Shown here in pieces: positions 15,638 through 22,852 of a stretch of DNA of 32,486 bases. The DNA is from Longimicrobiales bacterium (lineage in GTDB: Bacteria > Gemmatimonadota > Gemmatimonadetes > Longimicrobiales > Gaopeijiaceae): positions 1-32,486 of the forward strand of contig JANQLR010000200.1 of assembly GCA_028280525.1 (NCBI GenBank). The letters are read 5' to 3'. Both the position numbers and the translations under genes were made by a program. Every line of letters starts with the position of its first letter. Within the stretch, counting starts at the first letter, position 1. A model generated the notes under the pieces. The model did no database searches. It saw only the letters and a list, made by a program, of their open reading frames with translations, and was not told the origin of the DNA.

Positions 15638-17110
15638 ATGCCGACCAACACCCGCGATCCGCGCACGCTCATCACCCCCGACGCCTTCACGGTGTCGGAG
15701 GAGCTGCTGGGGACGCCGCTCGCGAAGCCCTCCCAGCGGCTCGTCGCGATCCTGATCGACCTCTTCGTGATCAGCACGCTGACGATCGTCACCTCGGACG
15801 CCCGGCTGATCGTCTGGGGTGTGGTCGGGCTCTTCCTGATCCAGATGGCCTTCCGCACGCCGGGGAAGATGCGGCGGGCGACGGCGTTCCTCTTCCGGGC
15901 GGCCACCGGGTGCCTCGGGCTCCTGGTGCTGAGCGGGGTGGGGATCGGGTACCTGGTGATTCAGGTCAGCGACGAGGATTCCGGGGTGCGTCAGCAGGTG
16001 ATGGCGGAGCTGGCCGACGCCGGCGTCGTCGACGGGGTGGGGCTGGACGAAGACGATGTCGAGCGTCTGCGCGACTTCGGCCCGGGGGCCGCGACGGTCT
16101 CCCCGAACGTCGGGGAGGAGGAGGCGATGTCGCAGCTGATCACCGCCGGTATCGCCACCCTGGTCTCGGAACTCCAGGTCGGGGACCAGCTGGACGACAC
16201 CGAGGATCCCGAGACGGCGAGCCGCCTCCTCTACGGGGCCCTCGACGCCGGCGACGGGGTCGGGGTCGATCCCGCTGCGCTCCGGGACATCGTCCGGGGG
16301 CTCGTCACCGAGGACGCCGAGTACACCGACGATCCCGAGGCCTTCGCCGACGGGGTCTTCGAGGAGTGGGCGCGGGAGCGAGGCGTCTCGATGTCGGAGG
16401 TCGAGGATCCGGCGGATGGGGGCGGGGCCGCCACGACGCCGGCGGATGATGATGAGGAGGGTCGATCCGCCGTCGCCTCGATGACGGTTCCCCAGCTTCT
16501 GCGGGAGTGGGCGGCCCGAGTGGAGGCGGGCGACACGCTCGCGGGCGACGCCCGCGCGACGGCGGTCCGCAGCCGGCTCGCCGGCGCAGTGGCGGCCGAT
16601 ACGCTCCGCGTCCTGGAGCGGAGTGCGGACCGGCTCGAGAACCGTCTCGAGTCGCGTGAGGAGGAACTCGCCGAGGCGGAGGAGCAGCTCGCCGCCGGCG
16701 AGGCGGGGCTGACCGGGCTGCTGCGCGACATCTGGGAGCAGCTGGGTTCGGCCTTCGGGCTGTGGTCGATCTACTTCACCGTCTGCCTGGCGCTCTTCCG
16801 CGGCCGGACGGTCGGGAAGCTCGTCACCCGCACGCGCGTCGTGCGGCTCGACGGGGACCCGATCACCTGGTGGGCGGCCTTCGAACGATGCGGAGGGTAC
16901 TTCGCCGGGATCGCCACGGGGCTCCTCGGCTTCGCGCAGGTGTACTGGGATCCGAACCGGCAGTGCGTGCACGACAAGATCTCGGGCACCGCGGTGATCC
17001 AGGTCGGCCAGCCGCGCGACGTCGAGGGATGGCGTCGGGCCGCCGGTGTCGATGCCGGTCCCGATGCGACCCCGCCCCACACCTCCTCGGCCCCCTTCCC
17101 GACCCCATGA
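15638..17110 (+). CDS. RDD family membrane protein with a long internal insert
   Basis: The 490-residue protein carries RDD-family sequence at both ends. The first part (33-110) has PSQRLVAILIDLFVI and two or three membrane helices. The second (about 369-458) has a helix, GRTVGKLVTRTRVVRLDG and DPNRQCVHDKISGTAVI, the standard RDD C-terminal motifs. Between them, about residues 111-365, is a soluble acidic region, including an alanine/glutamate-rich stretch (about 325-350, LENRLESREEELAEAEEQLAAGEAG) likely to be coiled coil. Typical RDD proteins are 130-250 residues and lack this insert. RDD proteins are proposed transporters. The ATG stop overlap with the HD gene suggests joint function. Confidence 0.82.
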   Translation: MPTNTRDPRTLITPDAFTVSEELLGTPLAKPSQRLVAILIDLFVISTLTIVTSDARLIVWGVVGLFLIQMAFRTPGKMRRATAFLFRAATGCLGLLVLSGVGIGYLVIQVSDEDSGVRQQVMAELADAGVVDGVGLDEDDVERLRDFGPGAATVSPNVGEEEAMSQLITAGIATLVSELQVGDQLDDTEDPETASRLLYGALDAGDGVGVDPAALRDIVRGLVTEDAEYTDDPEAFADGVFEEWARERGVSMSEVEDPADGGGAATTPADDDEEGRSAVASMTVPQLLREWAARVEAGDTLAGDARATAVRSRLAGAVAADTLRVLERSADRLENRLESREEELAEAEEQLAAGEAGLTGLLRDIWEQLGSAFGLWSIYFTVCLALFRGRTVGKLVTRTRVVRLDGDPITWWAAFERCGGYFAGIATGLLGFAQVYWDPNRQCVHDKISGTAVIQVGQPRDVEGWRRAAGVDAGPDATPPHTSSAPFPTP

Positions 17111-17958
17111 GTCGATTCGAAACCGAACGCGTTCCGGACACCGCTTCGGAGGACACGTCGCTCGACGCCCGCTTCGCCCAGCGGATCGAGATGACGGTCC
17201 CCGACCGGCACAACCCGGTCCTCCACGAGGTGATGGAGCGGGTGAACGCCGACGACGAGCTCTACGCCCTCTGGCTCGTCTCGAACGTCAACGCGATCGA
17301 GCGGCTGGGGATGACGGACCACGGTCCGGTCCATGTGAAGATCGTGATGAACATCGCGGTCCGGATGCTCCGGCTTCTGGTCGAGGCGGGGGTCGAGCCC
17401 GGGGTCGTGACGAGCTGGGGACTGACCACGAAGGACGCCGAGGTCGTCGTCGCGCTCGGCGCGCTCCTGCACGACACGGGGATGTCGATCCACCGGGACG
17501 ATCACGAGTCCTTCTCGCTCTTCATCGCGCGGGAGAAGCTCGCCTCCCTCCTGGATGGGCTCTACGACCTGCGCACCCGCACGGTGGTCACGGCGGAGAT
17601 CCTGCACGCGATCACGAGCCACCGCAGCGGGGGTCGGCCGCTGACGCTCGAGGCCGGCGTGGTTCGGATCGCCGACGCGCTCGACATGGCGAAGGGACGC
17701 TCCCGCATCCCCTTCGAGGCGGGGTCGCTCTCGATCCACTCCGTCTCGGCGGCGGCGATCGAGAACATCCACATCGAGCGCGGCGACGAGCGTCCGGTGA
17801 AGCTCCGCATCGAGATGTCGAACTCGGCCGGGGTCTTCCAGCTCGACCAGCTCTTCCGCAGCAAGCTGAAGGGGAGCGGGATCGAGGAGTACGTGGAGGT
17901 CGAGGCGATGCTCGTGGGGGAGACGGAGAAGCGGCTCCTCGAGAGCTTCCGCTTCTGA
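17107..17958 (+). CDS. HD domain metal-dependent phosphohydrolase
   Basis: The 283-residue cytoplasmic protein has an HD domain: DHGPVHVKIVMNIA (His72, His76), then LLHDTGMSIHRDDHESFS with the metal-binding His122-Asp123 pair, and a distal VRIADALDMAKGR where the closing Asp is expected. It resembles small stand-alone HD proteins of archaeal and bacterial type. The C-terminal third (from about 210) is a beta-rich domain of unknown role. The ATG at 17107 overlaps the RDD stop as ATGA. The nucleotide or other substrate is unknown. Confidence 0.85.
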   Translation: MSRFETERVPDTASEDTSLDARFAQRIEMTVPDRHNPVLHEVMERVNADDELYALWLVSNVNAIERLGMTDHGPVHVKIVMNIAVRMLRLLVEAGVEPGVVTSWGLTTKDAEVVVALGALLHDTGMSIHRDDHESFSLFIAREKLASLLDGLYDLRTRTVVTAEILHAITSHRSGGRPLTLEAGVVRIADALDMAKGRSRIPFEAGSLSIHSVSAAAIENIHIERGDERPVKLRIEMSNSAGVFQLDQLFRSKLKGSGIEEYVEVEAMLVGETEKRLLESFRF

Positions 17959-17992
17959 CCGCCGGTCCCGGCGACTCTCCTCCCGCGATCCG

Positions 17993-18742
17993 ATGCCCGG
18001 CCTCGAGGTCAACGTCTCCTTCGGCCTCGCCTTCCTGGCGGGGCTCGTCTCCTTCCTGTCGCCCTGCGTCCTCCCCGTCGTACCGGGGTACATCACCTTC
18101 GTCTCCGGGGTCGCCTTCGACGAGCTCGAATCCGGCGACGTCGCGGCGGTACGATGGAAGGCGGCGGGCCACGCCCTCCTCTTCGCGCTCGGCTTCGGCA
18201 TCGTCTTCATGACGCTCGGCTTCGCGGCCTCCAGCCTGGGCGTCGCGATCAACCAGTGGCTGCCGCGGGCGACCCGGCTGGGCGGCGTCCTGATCGCGCT
18301 CTTCGGCCTCCACCTCCTCGGCGTCTTCACGCACTTCTTCCCGGAGCTGGCGCGCGAGTACCGGGTCCACGTGGCGCGAAGGCCTGCCGGGTGGTTCGGG
18401 TCGGTCGCGGTCGGCGTCGCCTTCGGGGCGGGGTGGACGCCGTGCATCGGGCCGGTCCTGGGGTCGATCCTCCTCTTCGCCGGGATCGAGACGACCGCCA
18501 CCGAGGGGACGCTCCTCCTGGCCACCTACGGTCTCGGTCTCGCCATCCCCTTCGTCGGCTCCGCCATCGCCTTCAACTGGTTCCTCGCGGGGGCCGCCCG
18601 GGCGCGGAGGCTGATCCCGATTCTCGAAAAGGGGACCGGTGCCGTCCTGATCCTGATAGGATTGCTCATGCTCTCCGGTCGCTTCGCGGAGCTGACCGCC
18701 TTCCTCGCCAACCTCGGCCAGCTCGTCACCCTGGAGCCCTGA
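17993..18742 (+). CDS. ccdA: cytochrome c biogenesis protein CcdA (thiol:disulfide electron transporter)
   Basis: The 249-residue protein has six hydrophobic segments and the two conserved cysteines, Cys25 in LSPCVLPVVPGY and Cys151 in WTPCIGPVLG. It carries reducing equivalents from cytoplasmic thioredoxin across the inner membrane to periplasmic thiol proteins. The stop shares one base with the ATG of the DsbA-like gene (TGATG), so the partner is almost certainly that protein. The start ATG at 17993 lies 34 bases after the HD gene. Confidence 0.95.
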   Translation: MPGLEVNVSFGLAFLAGLVSFLSPCVLPVVPGYITFVSGVAFDELESGDVAAVRWKAAGHALLFALGFGIVFMTLGFAASSLGVAINQWLPRATRLGGVLIALFGLHLLGVFTHFFPELAREYRVHVARRPAGWFGSVAVGVAFGAGWTPCIGPVLGSILLFAGIETTATEGTLLLATYGLGLAIPFVGSAIAFNWFLAGAARARRLIPILEKGTGAVLILIGLLMLSGRFAELTAFLANLGQLVTLEP

Positions 18743-19506
18743 TGGTCCCCCTTCGCTCTGTCGCCCTCCCCCTCGTCCTCCTCCTGGTCGCCTGCGGCGG
18801 GGAGTCGGTCGAGGAGGCGGCTGCGGCCTCCGAGGCGAGCGCCGCGGTTACCGCCAACCTGCTCGACTCGCGGGTCGATCGCGGCGTGGGTGCGGCCGTT
18901 CCGTACGCCGGACCGCAGCCCCCGAGCGGGATCGCCGCGCCGCGTCAGGAGATCGACCTTGCGCTCCTGGGCTTCAACGTCGGGGACACGGCCGCGCCGA
19001 TTCAGATCGTGGAGTTCAGCGACTTCGGCTGCAGCTACTGTCGGCAGTTCCACCTCGAGACCTACCCGGTCCTGGAGGAGGAGTACATGGCGACCGGGAA
19101 GGTCGAGTGGAAGTACGTGCCGATGATCCTCGGCATGTTTCCGAACGCCGTCGAGGCGGCCGAGGTCGGGGAGTGCGCGGGGGAGCAGGAGCGCTTCGCG
19201 GAGATGCGGGACCGGCTCTTCGAGGATCAGTCCGAGTGGAAGAACGCCGACGATCCCTGGCCCGTGCTCTACGGTTTCGCGGAGGAGATGGGGTACGACA
19301 TGGCCCAGCTGCGGAGCTGCATCTCCGAGGGGCGGCGTCGCGACCGGATCGCAGCGGGGAGCGCGCTCGCGCAGGAGGTCGGGGTGCGGGGGACGCCGAC
19401 CTTCTTCGTGATGGGGTACCAGCCGATTCCCGGCGTCATCCCCCTCGACCTCTTCCGGCAGGTACTCGACACCGTGTACGCCGAGGCCACCGCGAACGGG
19501 GGGTGA
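18742..19506 (+). CDS. DsbA-family thioredoxin-fold lipoprotein
   Basis: The 254-residue protein has a lipoprotein signal (LLLVAC with Cys18) and a low-complexity linker to about residue 75. The DsbA/thioredoxin domain has the active site CSYC (Cys97 and Cys100) and the cis-proline loop GTPTFF (Pro219). Additional cysteines at about 145 and 193 may pair. It belongs to the DsbA/BdbD-like group that also contains disulfide reductases; being coupled to ccdA, it is probably kept reduced and acts on exported proteins or cytochrome c. The start is ATG at 18742. Confidence 0.93.
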   Translation: MVPLRSVALPLVLLLVACGGESVEEAAAASEASAAVTANLLDSRVDRGVGAAVPYAGPQPPSGIAAPRQEIDLALLGFNVGDTAAPIQIVEFSDFGCSYCRQFHLETYPVLEEEYMATGKVEWKYVPMILGMFPNAVEAAEVGECAGEQERFAEMRDRLFEDQSEWKNADDPWPVLYGFAEEMGYDMAQLRSCISEGRRRDRIAAGSALAQEVGVRGTPTFFVMGYQPIPGVIPLDLFRQVLDTVYAEATANGG

Positions 19507-19510
19507 CGAC

Positions 19511-20407
19511 GTGACCCGCCTCCTCCTCGCGACCGCCGTGTTGAGCGCCTGTGCGGCGACGGGGGCAGGGCAGGAGGTGCCCTTCGCCTGCGAGATCGAC
19601 GGGCCCGGCGTCCCCCTTCCCGCCGAGATCGACGAGGCGAGCGGGGTCGGGTGGAGTGCGGTGCACCCGGGGATCCTCTGGGTGATGAACGACGGTCGCA
19701 GCGGCACCCTCTTCGCGGTGGACACGACCGGTGCGCTGCGGGGACGCCTCCAGCTGCGCCCCACCGATGTCCCGCGGATCTGGGACGCCGAGGATCTGGC
19801 GGTGGGACCCTGCGGTGACGCGGCGGAGGCCGAGAGCTGCATCTGGCTCGCCGACATCGGCGACAACTACCAGATCCGCGACTCCGTGAGCGTCTTCGTT
19901 ACTCCGGAGCCCGCCGTGATCACCGAGGCGGCCGAGGTGGAGCCGGCGTCCTTCCACGCGCTCCGCCCCGAGCCGATCGACGCGGAGACCCTCCTCCTCG
20001 GGGAGGGGCGCTCCCCGCTCTACGTGCTGACGAAGGGGAACGACAAGCCCCCGTCGCTCCTCCGCTGGCCCGGGCGACTCCGGGCCGACACCCTGGTGAC
20101 CATGGAGGAGATCCACCGCCTCCAGGGCGACACGCGCGCGCTCCAGAACCAGTTCACCGGAGGCGCCAGGATTCCGGGGACGAACCGCTGGGTGGTCCGC
20201 ACCTACTCCTGGATGGCGGTGTACGAGATTCGGGACGGCCTCCTCCTGGAGATCGAGGGCACCCGCACACCGCTCGGCGCCCTGAGGGAGCCCCAGGGAG
20301 AGGCGATCGCGGCCCGCGCGGATGGCCGCGTGGTCCTCGCGAGCGAGAGCGGCCCCTTCGGGGGGCGCGGCGGTCTCAGCTTCGTGCGGTGCGAGGGGTG
20401 GGAGTGA
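19511..20407 (+). CDS. predicted lipoprotein with a beta-propeller-like domain
   Basis: A 298-residue protein with a signal ending LSAC (Cys14). The mature part has repeated strand-turn units, with motifs ASGVGWSAVHPGILWVMND, LFAVDTTGALRGRL, WLADIGDNYQIRD and EPQGEAIAARADGRVVLASES, resembling SdiA-regulated/esterase-like propeller proteins of bacteria. A catalytic site is not evident. The GTG at 19511 is four bases after the DsbA-like stop. Co-occurrence with ccdA-dsbA implies the envelope, perhaps a client of the disulfide relay: it has several cysteines (about residues 27, 102 and 110 and near the C-terminus). Confidence 0.7.
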   Translation: MTRLLLATAVLSACAATGAGQEVPFACEIDGPGVPLPAEIDEASGVGWSAVHPGILWVMNDGRSGTLFAVDTTGALRGRLQLRPTDVPRIWDAEDLAVGPCGDAAEAESCIWLADIGDNYQIRDSVSVFVTPEPAVITEAAEVEPASFHALRPEPIDAETLLLGEGRSPLYVLTKGNDKPPSLLRWPGRLRADTLVTMEEIHRLQGDTRALQNQFTGGARIPGTNRWVVRTYSWMAVYEIRDGLLLEIEGTRTPLGALREPQGEAIAARADGRVVLASESGPFGGRGGLSFVRCEGWE

Positions 20408-21120
20408 CTCGCCCCGAGGCACCCTCCCCCGAACCCGAGGAGGCGATCCGGATGCCGACGGAGCGGGACGCGTATCCCCGGCGCGGGCACCCCGATCTGC
20501 CCGAACCTCGGCGCCCGCTCGGGCCGACCGCAGTCGCCGTCGGCTCGCTCGGCTTCCTGGTCGCGCTCTTCGTCATCCTCTCCTCGCTCGGGATGACCTG
20601 GCTCTTCGCCGTGGTGCTGGTGCTCGTCCTCCTCCTCCCCGAGATCCAGTCGCTCTTCCCCGGTCGCGACGGCAGCTCCGTGATCTCGCTCAAGGACCCG
20701 GAGCTCGCGGGGCGGATCGTGGAGGCGGGGGAGCTGCGACCAGAGATGCTCCGCATGGTTGCGGGCCCGACCGCGGAATCCGACGGACCGATCGATTGCT
20801 TCGATCTGGCGCAGGCGCACGATCTGGTGGGCCACTCCGGCGCCTCGCGCCGGGGGCGCGAGCTCCTCCTCGTCCTCATCACCGGCGCCGCGATCGCGAC
20901 CGGCCTCTTCCTGAACGGGGTGTGGGCCGGGGAGCCGACGGTCTTTGCCGTGCCGCTCCTCTTCGCGCTCCCCTTCCTCCCCTTCGTTCTTCGCGACCGG
21001 TGGCGGGTGCAGGAGGCACGGGCGCTCCTGGAGCGTCAGAGCGAGGCGCTGGACCGGGCGCGGGCGAGCGGAGAGGCCGACGATGCGGAGGGGAGCGCCC
21101 CGGAGGTCGGCGAGGGCTGA
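20404..21120 (+). CDS. four-helix membrane protein, unknown function
   Basis: The 238-residue protein has two membrane helices near the N-terminus (about 48-85), a soluble stretch with SVISLKDPELAGRIVEAGELRPEMLRM, two more helices (about 155-195) and a charged, alanine-rich C-terminal helix (VQEARALLERQSEALDRARA) probably in the cytoplasm. I recognise no family. The GTG at 20404 overlaps the preceding stop as GTGA; a GTG 15 bases upstream is also in frame but the overlap favours 20404. It closes the ccdA-dsbA operon. Confidence 0.72.
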   Translation: MTRPEAPSPEPEEAIRMPTERDAYPRRGHPDLPEPRRPLGPTAVAVGSLGFLVALFVILSSLGMTWLFAVVLVLVLLLPEIQSLFPGRDGSSVISLKDPELAGRIVEAGELRPEMLRMVAGPTAESDGPIDCFDLAQAHDLVGHSGASRRGRELLLVLITGAAIATGLFLNGVWAGEPTVFAVPLLFALPFLPFVLRDRWRVQEARALLERQSEALDRARASGEADDAEGSAPEVGEG

Positions 21121-21146
21121 CCGTCGGAGGGGTGCGGTCGACGGGC

Positions 21147-21178
21147 CGGGTCCGGGGCCGACGAGGCGCCGGGACCCG
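21147..21178 (+). terminator. possible terminator hairpin after the membrane protein gene
   Basis: A 7-pair stem (CGGGTCC at 21147-21153, GGACCCG at 21172-21178) closes an 18-base loop in the 128-base gap between convergent genes. It is a weak call: the loop is long and there is no T-tract. Confidence 0.3.
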
Positions 21179-21248
21179 AGCAGGAGTGGATCGAGGGCGG
21201 TCCGACCGAGGGGACGGATGGGCGTGGGTCGAGACCGTTCGAGATGCC

Positions 21249-21689
21249 CTAGCGGTCGCGCTCGAAGAGCACCACAGCCTCCCCCTCCTTCATTCCGGAC
21301 ATCGACTCGTAGAGGGCGCGGGCCGGGAGGTTCTCCCGCTCCGTGAGGAGCCACACGTCGGTGCACTCCAGCTCGTCGGCGAGCTCGAGGACACGCTCCA
21401 GCAGCGCCGTCGCGACCCCCCGTCGACGCCACGCCGGGGAAACGCCCACCTCGTTGATCCAGAGCTGCGGCGGCTTGTCCGGATGCACGTAGTGGAAGCC
21501 GGTCGCCATCCCCACGACGAGATCGCCGTCGAGCGCGACCACGAGGTGATGCCGCGGGTCCGCGAAGAACTCCGCGCTCCAGCGCGGGTCGATCGCGTGG
21601 TCGAAGACCTCGTCGGCCACCCGGTCGAGCACCGAGGCGTCGTCCGCCCCCAGCAGGCGGATCTCGATTCGATTGGTGGCGAGCGTCAT
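21249..21689 (-). CDS. GNAT family N-acetyltransferase, AAC(3)-I-like
   Basis: A 146-residue single-domain GNAT. The acetyl-CoA loop is WRRRGVATALL (residues 87-97), preceded by LWINEVGVSP, and the C-terminal ALYESMSGMKEGEAVVLFE is typical. The central FHYVHPDKPPQLWINEVGV resembles the aminoglycoside 3-N-acetyltransferase I group, but resistance activity cannot be inferred from that alone. The ATG at 21689 overlaps the DUF1905 stop as ATGA, so it is the last gene of a three-gene operon. Confidence 0.88.
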   Translation of the reverse strand: MTLATNRIEIRLLGADDASVLDRVADEVFDHAIDPRWSAEFFADPRHHLVVALDGDLVVGMATGFHYVHPDKPPQLWINEVGVSPAWRRRGVATALLERVLELADELECTDVWLLTERENLPARALYESMSGMKEGEAVVLFERDR

Positions 21690-22006
21690 TCGGCGTAGGG
21701 ATCGATCGGGGCCGGGGGGCGAGTCCGCGGCCGGCGCCCCAGGAACTCGACCCGGACCTCCACGGTGTCTCCGTCCCGCTTCGAACCGCGGACCCTCTTC
21801 GGAACCGCCAGGAGCGTTCGACCGTCCTTCCCCCGCCAGACGCTCGTGGCCCACGTCGTCCCGTCGACGGTGGCCGTGACCGGCGTGCGCCCCCACCCCT
21901 CCGTCACCGGCGGGGCGAGTTCATCGGGGACTCGAACGAAGTACCAGGCGCCCTTCTCGACCTCCCCCCAGCGGAAGAGTTGGGCGGCGAAGGTGGGGGA
22001 GGTCAG
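21686..22006 (-). CDS. DUF1905 domain protein, probable CTG start
   Basis: From a CTG at 22006 the product is 106 residues, a usual size for a stand-alone DUF1905 protein. Family features are FRWGEVEKGAWYFVRVPDE near the N-terminus and GRTPVTATVDGTTW in the middle; the domain is a small beta barrel of unknown function. No ATG, GTG or TTG lies in frame close to the domain. The CTG overlaps the upstream stop as CTGA, exactly like the ATGA and GTGA overlaps elsewhere here, and GGGGGA lies about seven bases before it. It is coupled on both sides. The domain call is firm, the start is inference. Confidence 0.78.
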   Translation of the reverse strand: MTSPTFAAQLFRWGEVEKGAWYFVRVPDELAPPVTEGWGRTPVTATVDGTTWATSVWRGKDGRTLLAVPKRVRGSKRDGDTVEVRVEFLGRRPRTRPPAPIDPYAE

Positions 22007-22623
22007 GGATCGTCCCCCAGGAGCCGTGCGATCTCCGGGTCGTCCTTCAGCGCCTCGGCGAGGGCGTCGTCGTCGATGTCGTCGGAGGCCGGTGGCCTCG
22101 TCGTCGGGGCCGCCGTGGGCGAGGGAATTGCCGAGGGGGGCGAGTCCACCGCCTCGATGGCCCCCGAGGGATTGCCCCCGCCGCCGAGGGCGATCTTCGC
22201 GATCCGGATCGTCCCGGCTGCCGTCACGGAGCCGGTGAGCCCAAGCGCCCCGAGGAGGACGCCGACCGCGGTCGGGTCGAGTGCGACGCCCGCTCCCGCG
22301 GCGACGCCGACGATGGCTCCCGGCACCAGGAGGCCGGCGAGTAGCCCGGTCGCCGCCGCGCCACCGACGGAGAGCTCCTCGACCTTCCTCCCCTTCTGCA
22401 TCGCGGAGAGGAGGATCGAGAAGGTGCTGCCGGCGATCGCGCCGACCACGCCCGCGCTGACGGCTACCGCGACCCAGGCAAAGGGAAGGAGAGCCTCGTC
22501 GAAGAGGCCCGGGAGGAGCCGTGCCGCCGCGAAGACGAGCGCTGCGCCGGTCGCCGCCCACCCGAGTCCCCAGAGGATCGTCGTACCGATCGCTCCGCGA
22601 AGTCGCTGGAAGAGGGATTTCAT
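22003..22623 (-). CDS. four-helix membrane protein with acidic C-terminus
   Basis: The 206-residue protein has an N-terminal basic stretch (MKSLFQRLRG) and about four glycine/alanine-rich hydrophobic segments between residues 12 and 145 (for example GWAATGAALVFAAARLL and VAVSAGVVGAIAGSTF). A proline/threonine linker then leads to the acidic tail SDDIDDDALAEALKDDPEIARLLGDD. I recognise no family. The ATG at 22623 is preferred because a GGGGTG lies upstream and the longer form would put a hydrophilic stretch before the first helix. It leads the operon with DUF1905 and GNAT. Confidence 0.65.
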   Translation of the reverse strand: MKSLFQRLRGAIGTTILWGLGWAATGAALVFAAARLLPGLFDEALLPFAWVAVAVSAGVVGAIAGSTFSILLSAMQKGRKVEELSVGGAAATGLLAGLLVPGAIVGVAAGAGVALDPTAVGVLLGALGLTGSVTAAGTIRIAKIALGGGGNPSGAIEAVDSPPSAIPSPTAAPTTRPPASDDIDDDALAEALKDDPEIARLLGDDP

Positions 22624-22656
22624 CGTCGACACCCCGTGTGAATCGGAGGAGGGAGT

Positions 22657-22674
22657 CCGCGAGTAGGCTCGCGG
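22657..22674. promoter_or_regulatory. perfect hairpin in a divergent intergenic region
   Basis: A 7-pair perfect stem (CCGCGAG at 22657-22663, CTCGCGG at 22668-22674) with a 4-base loop lies 34 bases upstream of the membrane-protein ATG, inside the 229-base gap that separates it from the divergent metalloprotease gene. No gene reads into it, so it is more likely a leader hairpin or an operator dyad than a terminator. Confidence 0.35.
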
Positions 22675-22852
22675 CATCACCCGCCTCTCCCGCTTCCCCA
22701 CGATACGCAGCGGACCGGGGTTTCAGGAGGGGGGCGCGCGAGCGGCCCGGCGTGCCTTCGAAAGGTGTGGAGGGCCCCGCGTGGCCCCGGGGCACCCGGC
22801 CCCCCACATTGCCCGCCCCTGACGTCACCCCTCGACCCCGCCGGAGATCGAC

